Of a stretch of DNA of 64,000 nucleotides, positions 1 through 11,599 are shown one piece after another. Numbering within the stretch: position 1 is the stretch's first letter; each line of letters opens with the position of its first letter. The notes beneath the pieces are model-generated. The model was not told the origin of the DNA. It saw only the letters and a program-made list of their open reading frames with translations, and made no database searches. Both the position numbers and the translations under genes were made by a program. The stretch is from Lepeophtheirus salmonis (Eukaryota > Arthropoda > Copepoda > Siphonostomatoida > Caligidae), in contig NC_052135.2 in the NCBI RefSeq assembly GCF_016086655.4, positions 23,464,363-23,528,362 of the forward strand, written 5' to 3'.

Positions 1-2900
1 CAAAAAAAAAAAAAAAAAAAAATAAAATAAAAAGAGGGAAAGATTTTTCTTTATGTAAATGACGAAATTAATAATACAACTTAATAATATTTAACTTTTT
101 ATGCTCAGATTTCTTAAATTAAATTTTCTTTAAGAATCTACTGAGAATATTTTTTTTCACCTTTTCTTTTAAGAATATGTAAATAAAAACCCTTCATTCA
201 ATGACCTGAAAGCTCAGATGATTTTTTTTACTCATGTTGTATTTATTAATAATAGAGTTTTAAATACAGAACCAGATGTGTTGAAAAGAAATAACAAATA
301 ATACATTTTTATATAACATATGTTTTTTACAAGAACTTAGTTTTTATTAATTCAATATCCATATTGTTAAATAATTTAAAGATAAATATGTGGAAAAAAT
401 CAATTAAAAAAAAGATGTTAACAATATCTCTAATAAATAAGTCCTTTTAAATCTAACTACTTGTGAGATAGAGTGACTACATTCAACCAGTTAAATATTT
501 AAAAGATTTAAAAGTAGTTTTGCTTTTTTTGAAATTTTACAATTTCAAATATATTTTTTTGGAAAATAACTCCAGCTGGACCGAACAAAAACAATCCCTC
601 CTCATAGTTGTTTAAGCTTAACAAATGATATAAGAATTTCTCAAATTTTCTTCCATCAACAAATTTACACACCCCGTGAAGATATGTAGACGTTTATTCA
701 TTACTCTGCCTCCCAAAAGGAATGTCTTTTTAATACCGAAACAAAGAGTATTTCCATTGATACGATTTTGAATATTCTTTCTCTAATAAAGTTCATACTT
801 TAGGTAAATATTGCAATAACCTTAAATACAATATTTTCTCAGCATAATGTTATAGAACATAACAGACAGTATTCCCATACACTTTCTGCTTCTTTAATAT
901 AGAGCCTAAAACATTCTCCTTATGAGATTGGGTAGGTCTGAATCAAAATTGAAATATTCTTTAGGTACGAAACTTAACCCAAGTTTCGATAATATGTAAT
1001 AACTTTGTAAGATATATATTAGTTATTTCACCTTCCAATCGATAATCCTTTCTTATATGGTTCTCCATCACTAATCTATTTCCAATTAACAGAGTCTCCA
1101 GTTCGACCAACTTGCTTCTCTTAGCCTTTTCTTTTTCCTTTCTTGCTCCCCAGATGATTGTTATGTGTTATGTTTGATTAATATTTCATTTATTCAAAGT
1201 AATTAATTCATATATTATTTACATATTAACCTGATGAAATTTAGATCAAAAGAAAATATTATTGTAAATTATTTAAAATGTAATTATTAATTATTGTTTT
1301 CAATTACAATTTTACTCAATGAGAAACTTGTTTACTATAATAATATTTCTATATATTTTTTAATTTAATTAAAATACCTTTAACTCAACCTTCTTGTAAA
1401 CTTGTTTACATAAAAAGATAATTTATGAAACTGGTACAAAGGTATTTATACATATTCTAATACACTTTTTTATGGAACTCTTATGCTGAATATTGTAATA
1501 TGTAACGTGTCTGCATAAAAGCAGATTGGTGAAAAGTTAAGAAATTAAGAAAAAAATGCATACCTATTTTGCTTAATAAGAAAGGTCCTAAGGGCTTTTA
1601 CAGGCCATTTTGCGACCTTTTATCAGCAAAATTGAGCTTTTTTATGATGATCTTCATCTAAAATTTAAGACCTTATAAATTGAGCTTTTCGTTAATCATA
1701 GCCAATCTATTTTGTATGTAAAGTTATTATATACTGAATTTTGGTTACATGTTATAGAGAAGTTAAAATAGCAGGTTATTCCCAAGCTACTGTATCATAT
1801 AGGTGCATTGTTCACGACTTTTATAATTTGACAGAAGTAAGCATCCCATTTTAATGGCATCACATATGTGGGGAAAACACTAGCCCGTACTTGTATTTTG
1901 CTCTAAGATTATAAGGAATCTAATTCAAGATGTAAGATTTTCTACTTGTAAACTGGGCCTGGTACCTTATAGAGGGTGAATTAGATTGTATTTTCATATA
2001 CTAATCTTGAAGGTTTGGAAAAAAAAAAAAAATAGGGGAACATTGATGAACGTTTATGAATATAATAGGTTAAGCAACTATTACTATTAGTTACCTTGTA
2101 GTTGTAAGTTTGAACAACTGCATGTTATCATTTTTGAATATTTTTCAATTTTCTTTGGATAGGGAATATACACCCTTATCTTTATATTAGGTATAGCTTT
2201 ATAATTAAAAAACCTTCATTATAGCGAAGAAGTATATTAAAAATGAGTACAAATTATTTTCTCATAACATAAAACGCTCATGTGAAAAAATAAACGTACA
2301 ACTAGATCTTAATTTGTTATTTATGTTAGTATAGAGTTTATCTTGCTAAGAGAACTGAAGTTGATACATTGAATAAACCTCTGTTGCCGTGTGATTTTTA
2401 CTTATTTGCCCCAGAAAAAGATATATATATATTATTATAAAAATTTCAATAATACTCGGAAAATCAAATTTTCTAAAGATTTCCAACTTTTATATTGCTT
2501 GCAATAGTTTGTAATACAGACCAATAGCAGTTCTATAATTTTAAAATAGGAAGGGTTTTAAAATTTATACTCGCTGACAACAATTGCATTAAATAGCATT
2601 TGCATGTCCAATATAAAACCGAAATAATCAATAAGATAAAAAAATAAAATAAGAGAGAACTTATAAATAGGGAATGTAAATTTTGAAGAATATCATAGAC
2701 ACTTTATTATTTTTTCAATCAATACTAAGACAATCGTATTATTATATTATCACATTTTAACTATTGTTTTAAGTAAAATGACTAATAATTATCTAGTATA
2801 GAAAACATTTAATAATTTATTTATTCGTGTTGAGATCCTAGATCTTTGCAAGAGTAATATTCCAATATGGTGTCAAGCAATTTGGCTTTTAGAGAAGGAT
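1..2900. other. A+T-rich DNA without recognised genes
   Basis: The window opens in an A run. Apart from short homopolymers (for example an A run near 2020) I see no open frame of convincing composition, no transposase motif and no inverted repeat on either strand. Confidence 0.6.
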
Positions 2901-3149
2901 TTCCGACTCAATAAGTTAGGGAATTTCAATGACATTGAGATATTTCAATATAAGTCTACAGAAGTTAAGAGGTTTGTTATATATTTTGTAAAACAAATAA
3001 TTACTTAACAGCTCCGAATAATTATTTATATGTAATAACAGAGTAGAATATTCTTTGCAGACCAAAGTATCGAGAAAAGAGAAGCACATTATCTTAACCA
3101 GTCTAGAATCATGTTCCACATATTTTGCAATACCAAGTGACTCAGTAGT

Positions 3150-3800
3150 AATAAAGCAATCAGGCGTGAGCTCGAAGTGTCCAGCTTATATAACTATCTG
3201 TATAGACCGTAGCTCACGAAGTCCAACTTATAAATGGAATAATATAAATCTAATAGGGATGAATGATTTCTGCGTTATTTACATCCAGGAAACTGAAAGA
3301 CTCTTATTAATGGAATAGTTTTCTTAGAGTAGGAGACGAAGCAGAGTCGACTTTCAAAAATTTCAATGAAGGAGTTGTGAGTGGAGGATCTCCCTGCTCC
3401 TCACTGGGTATCTCAGTCCATTATTCTGTCGTTTTATAGAACTCCTTTGTTATTATATGTTGAAGTATATGATGATTCCGTGGAAGATCTGAAGGAATTT
3501 ATGTAAAGGGACAATTATTAACCAGATCAGAAGTCACTCGTCCCAAGTCACCTTGATATAAAAAGGTACCTGTACAATCAACAATATTTCCATTAAAGGA
3601 GATGAGATCCACCGAGTGAAACACTGTTCATTTAATCTCGCCTTAAGAGTCGAGATCCCTTGACCAGACCATTACATTGAAGAGACTGATATCCTCATCA
3701 CCTTTATAAATTCTTAATTCACGTTGTTATACTAATATTATTGTTTTAATTTTTGAATGAATACAACATATGTGACGTCACTCAGCTCAGCCAATCAAAA
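3150..3800. repeat. Richer, repeat-like block sharing motifs with 57.7-57.9 kb
   Basis: This stretch is visibly less A+T-rich than its surroundings. It holds an imperfect direct duplication: a GAGCTCGAAGTGTCC segment near 3168 recurs as AGCTCACGAAGTCC near 3211. Near its right end the string AAGAGTCGAGATCCCT, then about 60 bp later TTAATTCACGT, recur in the same order and orientation at about 57799-57845, which points to a dispersed repeat. An 87-codon open frame starting at 3055 runs into the block, but it matches nothing I know and looks like chance. Confidence 0.4.
3773..3795. promoter_or_regulatory. CRE-like palindrome next to a CCAAT box
   Basis: A perfect TGACGTCA octamer, the CREB/ATF consensus, is followed 10 bp later by CCAAT. 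The pair is seen directly. A promoter role is inference, because no gene is recognised on either side and the site lies at the edge of a repeat-like block. Confidence 0.2.
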
Positions 3801-4496
3801 TACAGACGCTAAACGACACACCTATATTATCCACTACCTTGGTATTTCCCATTGATTAAAATAAAATAATATATTTTAAAGAACATAACTTAATTGATTA
3901 TTATAGCTAATTGAATTCCATTCCAGTCTGCTTTTATGTTGATACATAACTTATATTATTTAGAAAAAATTCAATTTAGCCTTTATAATCGCTATCTCTG
4001 TTTTAAAAAACTTGTTGTTACATACAAAATCATTGGGTTAATTTCTTTAAGAGCTCTTCTGACTGTCAACATCATTTATACACAGAATGTCTTAGATTAA
4101 ATAAATACCTACAGAATTAATTATTTCTTGTATTAAAAAATACTCAAATAACTCTCTAAAACAAGAATTCTTTTATAAATATGCTTTTATTTATTTATTT
4201 TATCCAAAGGTCAATAAATCAAGTCTTTCTTTTTATAATAGTTAAGATTAATTTCACGTAAAAATATATTAGATTGTTTCACAAAATACATCATTGTATA
4301 ACAATCATGAGAGGACAACACCCTTTTATAGTAAATTATAATTAAATACACACTTTCACTTTACATTCATAGGTTTTTATCTAGCTGTATTTTGAGAGAG
4401 AAATTGACTAATATCGTAAAAGTACGGAGGTTTTCTGGAAAAAAGGCAAAAGTTCTCTACTAATATTTACCTCCTAAAACTAAGTAAACGATTGAT

Positions 4497-4880
4497 TTTG
4501 GTAAAATTTTGTGGAAAGGTTATATACTTTCAAAGTGCACCTCTATAAAATTTTAAGAGGTCAAAGTCAAATGTTAAAGTTACACAAAATATTATTTTTA
4601 GTAGCAAGATTACGGATAAAGTTATAATCGTTTTTGGTGAAAATTTATATGAAGGTTATATTTCTTAAGAGGAAAATTCAATTTTGAAAGATCAAAGGTA
4701 AAGATCAAATGTTAAAAGGGCAAATTGACTTTAACTTTTGAACAAATTGAGATACATCACTGAAATTAAATTTTGAGAGGTTAAAGGTCACGCAAAACAA
4801 ATTAGGTTACATTAATAAAAATTTATGTCATTGGTTGCTAATCTGAGGGAAAAATATTTTATGGAAAGGTTGGAGCTTTA
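4497..4880. repeat. Degenerate tandem repeat with AGGTCA-like half-sites
   Basis: Two to three diverged copies of a unit of roughly 140-210 bp lie head to tail. Each starts with a segment like AAATTTTATGGAAAGGTT (4501, 4640, 4851) and carries a segment like TTTTGAGAGGTCAAAGG (4551, 4682, 4771). The second segment contains direct repeats of AGGTCA-type half-sites with one-base spacing (4558-4569, 4689-4700, 4778-4790). Unit borders are approximate because the copies differ by indels. Confidence 0.5.
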
Positions 4881-4889
4881 CCGAGTACC

Positions 4890-7730
4890 CAATCTAATTC
4901 ATTTATATGTTGAGCGAAGATACAAATTGAAAATTTAGTAAGAAGTAAGAAAGTAAATTCCAACAAAATAAGAATTTTTTTTTTAAATAATCAGACCAGC
5001 ATTTTCACATATCAAAATAGCACACGGATACCTATATTTTATTTACTTTTTGTTATAAAATTATTTTTTTAAGTTATGTTATGTTATTAAATAAGAAATA
5101 TTGAGTTTAAACAAGGTTTGAGCTCGATTACAAATTTATATAATCGATCAAGAATATGAAATATGAATGCTTTTGCATTTTCTTCAAGCCAAACATCGTA
5201 CATACTTTAACCTATATAATGTTTTGGTAACTAATCATAAAATGATGTTTTCTTATGGTTTTATAAAATTATATATTTTTGAAACGTTACAATGTAATAT
5301 TATAACTATGTATATTAAAGTGTCCTTTAAAAATCAATGTTTAAATTGATTTTTAACTTAACTTTCTATTTTGTTCTTTTAAAATTGAAACTTTGCTGTC
5401 CAAAATATTTTTGATTTTAATTAATATTAATGGTGGCCCTTGCTTCCTAATGTTTTTTTTAAATTGAAAAATTAGATGAAGAAAATGGATATCTTCATTT
5501 TTCCTAATAGCATTGAGTTATAAACAATACCAACTTTGTCCGTAAGCATATACCTATGTTATACAAATATACCTTCACTGGCACTCTAATTTTTGTTGTT
5601 TCAATATTCAATCCTTTTTTAATATTTATTGTATTACGATGCACTTAATCTACAAAATGAACTATTGTTTGGTGCACTTTTCTCTTCTTTTCTCGATTGT
5701 GGATATATTTAAATTTATTTTACGTTTTAATAATTTTTGGTATAGAAATATATTTGTATTATTGGAACGGAATGAGAGTTTGTGGGATAGAATGAAAATG
5801 AAAACCACAAATTGTTTCAGTTCACAATTAAAGCCCTCCTTTTATACGTACATATATTAAATCTGTATGAATCCTGAATCATATTCTTAACGAAGATTTA
5901 TAATACTGCATTGCACTTATAAATGTGTATGTGATGGTAACTGAGTAAAACACTGTCATTGTCTAGAGACATCATAATGCATGAAAACAAGAGTGATTAA
6001 TGAGATTTTAATTAATAGAGTTAATTATCAGAAGATAATTTTTTATCTCCTCTCTTCAATATGTACCTAGACTGGATGAAAAAGAAACAAAGAGAGAGAA
6101 GGGCTTTGATTAATTATATACTACTTTAACGAATAAAGAGCAATTTTAACTTTTCAAACTACTTGAAACCAAGCTTTACTTTGTAAGCTATGTAGTAAGG
6201 AAGACAGGAATCTGTTACTATATATCGTTTTGTGTCTAACATAAAAAAATACAGTTATATAATTTACATTAATGCTGTGTACTATAATGCAGATTATCGT
6301 TTATAGAAACCCATGATTTTGTCATTATTTTTTTGAGATATTGGACAAATACTGACAAACTTTATCACAGGCAATATTTTGTCAATTTTCGATTCTGCTA
6401 TATGCAATGATTTTTTAAATTCTTGATAAATCAGGATGGAAATCGGTCATGAGAAACCTATTCACCAATTCTAAATTTTTAACGTCTACAATCTGCAAAA
6501 ACAAATCAAGTGAAAATCAGCCTTCTCTTAGAAGCCCATCTAATCCACTTGCCATTTTATATGAGTGTGGAAGAGATGAACACATTATGGTTTATTAGTA
6601 AATATATTTAGAACCCAATTTTTAGATTGAATTCTGGAAGAAACTTTTTATTGTAAATACAATTTCATTTTTTCACGTCATTACGTAATAACTAAATTTT
6701 TTGAAATAATGACATCCCATTTTTCCCGACTCAAATCATTCATGGAACAGCCTTGTTTGAGTCAACATATTTCCGAATAATTAACCCAAAAGTAAAAAAA
6801 GTGTTGTATCTGTACCAGTCTCAGTGTTTTCACTCGTAAAATATTTTATCTATTGTAGGGAGGAATAATATAATTAATTATACGTATTCCTAAGTAAGGA
6901 TTTTATATCGAACCAAACATACCTTACCAATTAGGAATATGAATTACCACAAAACCTCGTAGAGTAACAATACGTTATGCCGGTAAATATGATTTTTATT
7001 TAAGTGGCTCGGTATTTTTGGTTAATCGACGATTTAGATGAATTTTTTCGACGGATAGATAGATTTGAATATTTTAAGCAGTTAGCTTATATACGTTATA
7101 GATAAACAAATATATTTATGAAGTAATATAATCTGATTAGGGAAATGTAGGGTTTTTTAGGGGGAACCGTCTACGTTATCCCCTATGTTGATGTATAAAC
7201 TACAAGATAAAAATGAATCTACTCAACTATTTTTATTTCTTTATTTGTTACTAATGAGAAATCTTAACCCCCCAAAAAATTAAAAGTACAAACTCAAAAA
7301 CAACTACAATAAACCAGCTCGGAAGGAAATGGTTCCTTATTCATTTATCTTCTTCTTCTTTATGGTTAAAAATGCCTAACATGCGATGATAAACTTGGCA
7401 AACAATGCGGAAATGAAAGTAAACTACGATACTACATAATTTGTTGATAGAAGTATGAGTCATACTTGCACTCATTTTATTTTTACTGACCTCTCCCCTC
7501 CATCAACTAAATCCTAGCTTATTAATTTACTTCTTATTTAACTTAATGCTATTATCAAATTCTATACCTGGAAGAACTTACATAGATCTTGTTTAAACAT
7601 CAAAATATTAAGCATTTGACGCATACTTACAATTCCGCCTTTTTTATGGCTTTATTGCGAAATATAGATTTTTTGATGAAGGTGTCTACTTTAGGAAAGC
7701 ATTATTCATAATAAAGTTGATTAAATAAAT
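4890..7730. other. A+T-rich DNA without recognised genes
   Basis: Several 60-73 codon open frames occur, but their composition is that of random A+T-rich sequence (Phe, Ile, Tyr, Asn, Lys and Leu dominate) and none contains a known motif. I see no inverted repeats or transposase remnants. Confidence 0.55.
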
Positions 7731-7734
7731 GGTA

Positions 7735-7905
7735 AACATCAAAACAATCTTGAACAAAAATCAAGAAAAGGAGAAAATCCCAATGTATTGGTTTACTTCT
7801 TATATATGCACAATATATATAAAGCCCAATATTTCATAAACATATTTGAGTCAATTATAGGCTTTGTGTTCAAATTACTTGAATGAGCTTACGTAACCAG
7901 TAATT
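7735..7905 (+). repeat. Dispersed repeat family 2, copy 1, left part
   Basis: The segment reads AATCTTGAACAAAAATCAAG, then a GAAAATC...TTGTATTG-like stretch, then AGCCCAATATTTCATA. It matches 11105-11300 in the same order and orientation. The family 2 sequence resumes near 8580, so the DNA between is best read as an insertion. Confidence 0.5.
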
Positions 7906-7929
7906 TGATCTCGTGAGCGTACAATTGAC

Positions 7930-8575
7930 AGAAAACTTTTTTGCCAAAGGACAATTTTTCAACTGACATTTCGCCAGAGGCTTATTTGCTGTATACTTAT
8001 ATAATATAGGTAAATTAATAACGGTTATTTTAGCAAAAAAGTATTTTTGTAATTAATTATATTTATTTTGATAATATTTAAACACAACACAGTAATATTT
8101 GATCCGAATATAGTTCAAATCTTTACCGTTGTATTAATTTCAATAAATTAAATAATAAAAAAACTTGACAGCCATTCGAATGGATTAAGTGTTAATCACT
8201 TCTTTGTTATCTATTAACTATCAATCGACATGATGGATTATTCATATTGGAAAATACTAATGGATTGACGAACAAAAATGATTTCATAAATATATAATGA
8301 TTATTAATGAATATAATTAATATATAATGATCATTAATGAATATAATTAATAAATAATGATCATTAATGAATATAATTAATAAAATAAATATTTTTTTGT
8401 TAAAGAAAACTCCAATACCTTACTGTATTTATCATACTACAATTTTAAATTGAATTAAAATATACAATCGTATATATCAATATTTTCAATATTACTTTTC
8501 GGCCAAATGTTCCAAATGGTGCTTTGGCAAAATTTCAGTCCTTCAAATTGTACTTCGTTGAAATGTTCTTCGCTC
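7930..8575. mobile_element. Putative foldback/MITE-like insertion in a family 2 copy
   Basis: The left end carries a TTTTTTGCCAAAGGACAATTT motif followed by ACATTTCGCC. The right end, read on the minus strand, carries TTTTGCCAAAGCACCATTT and then ACATTTGGCC, so the ends are imperfect inverted repeats. The core is extremely A+T-rich and contains a 30-bp tandem repeat. The flanks on both sides match a continuous repeat at 11.1-11.6 kb, which supports an insertion. No coding capacity is visible. Exact ends and target duplication are undetermined. Confidence 0.4.
8291..8380. repeat. Three head-to-tail copies of a 30-bp repeat
   Basis: Copies lie at 8291-8320, 8321-8350 and 8351-8380. They share the core ATTAATGAATATAATTAA and differ at only a few positions, so the array is young or homogenised. 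It lies inside the putative foldback insertion. Confidence 0.85.
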
Positions 8576-8579
8576 AATT

Positions 8580-8830
8580 ACTCTAGAACCACTTTAACTA
8601 TAGTTTAAAATCTTTGTTTGATTTATGTGAATTAAACTGGGTCATATATAGGCACCATGAACAATAATATCAATCAATTTTCCATTTTTTATTGGCACGA
8701 ACAATTTTAGCTATTTTAAGTGCAATTTGTGTCACACCCAAAAGGTTAATAAAAAAACTTGTTTACATAAATGGACGATTATTTCTTGGATAATAAAAAT
8801 GTAATGGACACTCAATTTTGTAAAAAAATC
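8580..8830 (+). repeat. Dispersed repeat family 2, copy 1, right part
   Basis: Begins with AACTATAGTTTAAAATCTTT (compare 11361-11380) and continues through AATTTTAGCTATTTTAAGTG, CACACCCAAAAGGTTAATAA and GGACACTCAATTTTG. The blocks recur in the same order at 11.4, 27.0 and 46.4 kb. Confidence 0.55.
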
Positions 8831-9900
8831 TAGCTTGTTTTTGTACTGACGTGCCACATAAGTATTTATTATTCGATTCATATCCGAAGTAATAAAAAAA
8901 TGCTTTATAATATAACATTCCTTTGTTTCCGATTGATAGTTTAATTACTTATTAGTTAAACATTGAAATTAAGTTTTGGAGCTTCTTCTTCTATTACTTT
9001 ACATATTCTTCAAAATATTTTAATTTGAACAGAAAGATATATCTGCATATACTAGGTAAATTGGATCCATTATTATTGTTTATTATATTAATATATACAA
9101 TCAAACTTGATCAAATTCCCATCTGTATTAAGTGTGTCACTGCACTAAGCTGCCATATCTAGTTTTCTAATATAGAAATGTCAAACAAAACAAAACTCAA
9201 TTTATAGGTTACATGTCCTAGGGACTCAGTTTTTCAGTTTCCTTTGTCTGGCCCCTTAATATAAGTTTAACTTTACGTGGAAAATAATATTAGACTCAGA
9301 AATAAAAAAGCTAGGTCTTATTAATACCTAAAAATACAAACAAAGTCACATAATTATGATTTGTTAGTAACAATAGGGGAAGTAAGACAAACGATCAAAT
9401 TAAAAAAAAAAGATGTCTAATAAATCCAGTGGTGTTTTAAGGGTTAAAAGGTCAATTAAAAACTGGCTGTAAAACCCCCAGATATTTTGAGATTCTAAAA
9501 TCAGATAATGGAAATAAAAATGTTAAGAATCTCTAACTAAATAAGTTGTGGCAGGGTATATTTCTCCAGTAAAAAATTACAAAACCATTCTAATAGCCAT
9601 ATTAAGATTTAAAAAAAGCTTGGTATGTTTGTGTTCCTCTTTAAAATACTAATAAATGCTCTAAACTACTTTTTGAGAAAAATTGGTGCAAAACAGTTTT
9701 TGCAATTTTCGACACACACAAAAAGAAAAAAAAAGATGGACTTCTCTTCTAGACATATTTTTTCATAAATATATTTTGATATGTTATTTGAGGTTTTTCA
9801 CACATTTAAAAAAAAAATTATAATAATACAAATAAATATTATACGGCTGTTATATTATTGATAAATTAATGCTCGCCCACAAAAGGGGTCTAAAAATTAA
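8831..9900. other. A+T-rich DNA without recognised genes
   Basis: No gene, inverted repeat or transposon motif recognised. A short A run lies near 9405. Confidence 0.5.
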
Positions 9901-9904
9901 AACA

Positions 9905-9934
9905 AAATCACATTGACTACTGTCAATGTGATTT
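9905..9934. repeat. Perfect 13-bp hairpin
   Basis: Arms AAATCACATTGAC and GTCAATGTGATTT are exact inverted copies around a 4-base loop (TACT). No following T run marks it as a terminator, and the genome is eukaryotic, so it is listed only as a palindrome. Confidence 0.85.
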
Positions 9935-10416
9935 CACACTCCTCCCTTGTCCCGAGCAACGCCAGTAAACATTTGCCAGTTCATATATATATATTTTTTT
10001 TAAATTGACATTCTAATGAATGAGGGTAACAAAGTGGCTAAACATATTTGTGGTTTTGTGTAACAAATAGCTCCAAACAATTCCTATTACACCTACTAGT
10101 TCATAATAATTATGTATAAATGCCAGATATAACTAATTTTTTGGTTTACAAAAACATTTCAAGGATTGCAAACAAGATATTTCTGCAAGTATACTTTATT
10201 TTTCATAGGCAAATTTCTTCAGAGAAAAATTAGTTAAAAAGTTGAAACATGACTTACTAAACACTTGTTTTAACTATTTGATTATATTTTATATAAAAAA
10301 TATTGCCAAGAAAGGGCTCATTGCAAGAACTATTGCTTTGCTATGTACAAAAAATATGTTAACTAATGGATGTTGATAGATTTGTGTAGTCTTATCATTA
10401 TTCTAATGAGGAAATC

Positions 10417-10446
10417 AATTTATGCACAACCCTTTGTGCATAAATT
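10417..10446. repeat. Perfect 13-bp hairpin
   Basis: AATTTATGCACAA and TTGTGCATAAATT form exact arms around CCCT. It is immediately followed by a second palindrome. Confidence 0.85.
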
Positions 10447-10447
10447 A

Positions 10448-10481
10448 TTACAAATACATATATAGATATATGTATTTGTAA
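10448..10481. repeat. Perfect 16-bp hairpin
   Basis: TTACAAATACATATAT is followed by AG and then its exact inverted copy. It lies one base after the preceding hairpin, making a tandem cruciform-prone pair. Confidence 0.85.
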
Positions 10482-11097
10482 ATATATTTCTTGCATACAT
10501 ACCATTTTTTAGTTAATGAAAAGTAGCAAAAGTTAGAGACGTACATATTTTGTCTTAGTTAGAAAAAGAAAAGAAAAAACATCTAAAATAGATCCCCTGG
10601 AATGTAATTTTTTTTTTTGCTTCACATGCTTTGAACAAGAAAAATATAAAAAAAAAGACCTTATCCCGCTCATTTTTTATTTGCACTTTTTAAAAGAAAA
10701 GATGCTAGGAGCTTACATTTATATCCGTATACTTAAACTTATCCACGTATGTAGTACCCTCTCATTATTCAAGATTATCTCTTACTCGAAATTTCATTTG
10801 ATAATAAATTGGGTTTTAACTTAGAAAAACTTTATAAACATCATAGTTTTTTGTAAGTGTATATATACTATAGCCAAGCGTGAAGAATGGATTTAAACTT
10901 TCAAGCGCTCTCTCCGCTCCCTCTCTCTATCTTTGTATGAATAACTTTTCTTTTGTATATTAAATTTACTTTATTTTGATGTGATGGGACTTTTGTGGGA
11001 GATTTTAAGCTAATATATAGGTAAAATATCTTTTTATGGTATTTTATAAAAAAACTTAAGTTGGGGAAAATTTCTTGAAATTGTAACTGTGACTTAT

Positions 11098-11590
11098 CAA
11101 CATAAAAGCAATCTTGAGCACAAATCAAGAAAACGATAAAATCACATTGTATTATTTTACTTAATATACATGAATACAAATTATACGAATAATTAAATCC
11201 TTGAAACAAGCGTTGAGTAAGTCATGCTTCAACTTTTTTAACTAATTTTTCTCTGAAGGAATTATGTATACATACAGCCCAATATTTCATAGAAATATGT
11301 GGGCCCGTTATAGACATTGTCATTAAATAAGGGAGATGAGTTGAGATACCCAAGAATCTGAGCTATAGTTTATAATCTTTATTTGATATAAGAAACTTTC
11401 AAATAAAATATTTATTAGAGTTATACTTTATGGGGAGGACCAATTTTGGTGACTTTATGTCCAATTTTAAATTTTAAATGCAATAAACAAAAAAATTAAT
11501 AATAATAATTTGTTTTTAGTTATTGATGATAATTCGTTGAAAAGTGCAAATATTATTCACACTCAATTTTAGCTTACTTTTGTTTGTTCC
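11098..11590 (+). repeat. Dispersed repeat family 2, copy 2
   Basis: This is the longest copy. It contains AATCTTGAGCACAAATCAAG, GCCCAATATTTCATAG, CTATAGTTTATAATCTTT, CTTTCAAATAAAAT, CCAATTTTGGTGACTTTA and CACACTCAATTTTAG, in the same order as the other copies. An extra segment of about 85 bp (about 11180-11265) is the right arm of the 10.2-11.3 kb inverted repeat pair. Confidence 0.55.
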
Positions 11591-11599
11591 AAATGTGTA

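Larger units (their letters stand above)
10211..11263. repeat. About 60-bp inverted repeat pair about 0.93 kb apart
   Basis: The left arm, 10211-10270, includes CAGAGAAAAATTAGTTAAAA and GAAACATGACTTACTAA. Its inverted copy is the right arm, 11203-11263, including GAGTAAGTCATGCTTCAAC and TTAACTAATTTTTCTCTG. Only a handful of positions differ. The right arm interrupts family 2 copy 2 relative to copy 1, suggesting a mobile segment. The interior contains two perfect hairpins and no convincing coding frame. A non-autonomous foldback element, or two independent insertions of one repeat, both fit. Confidence 0.55.
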
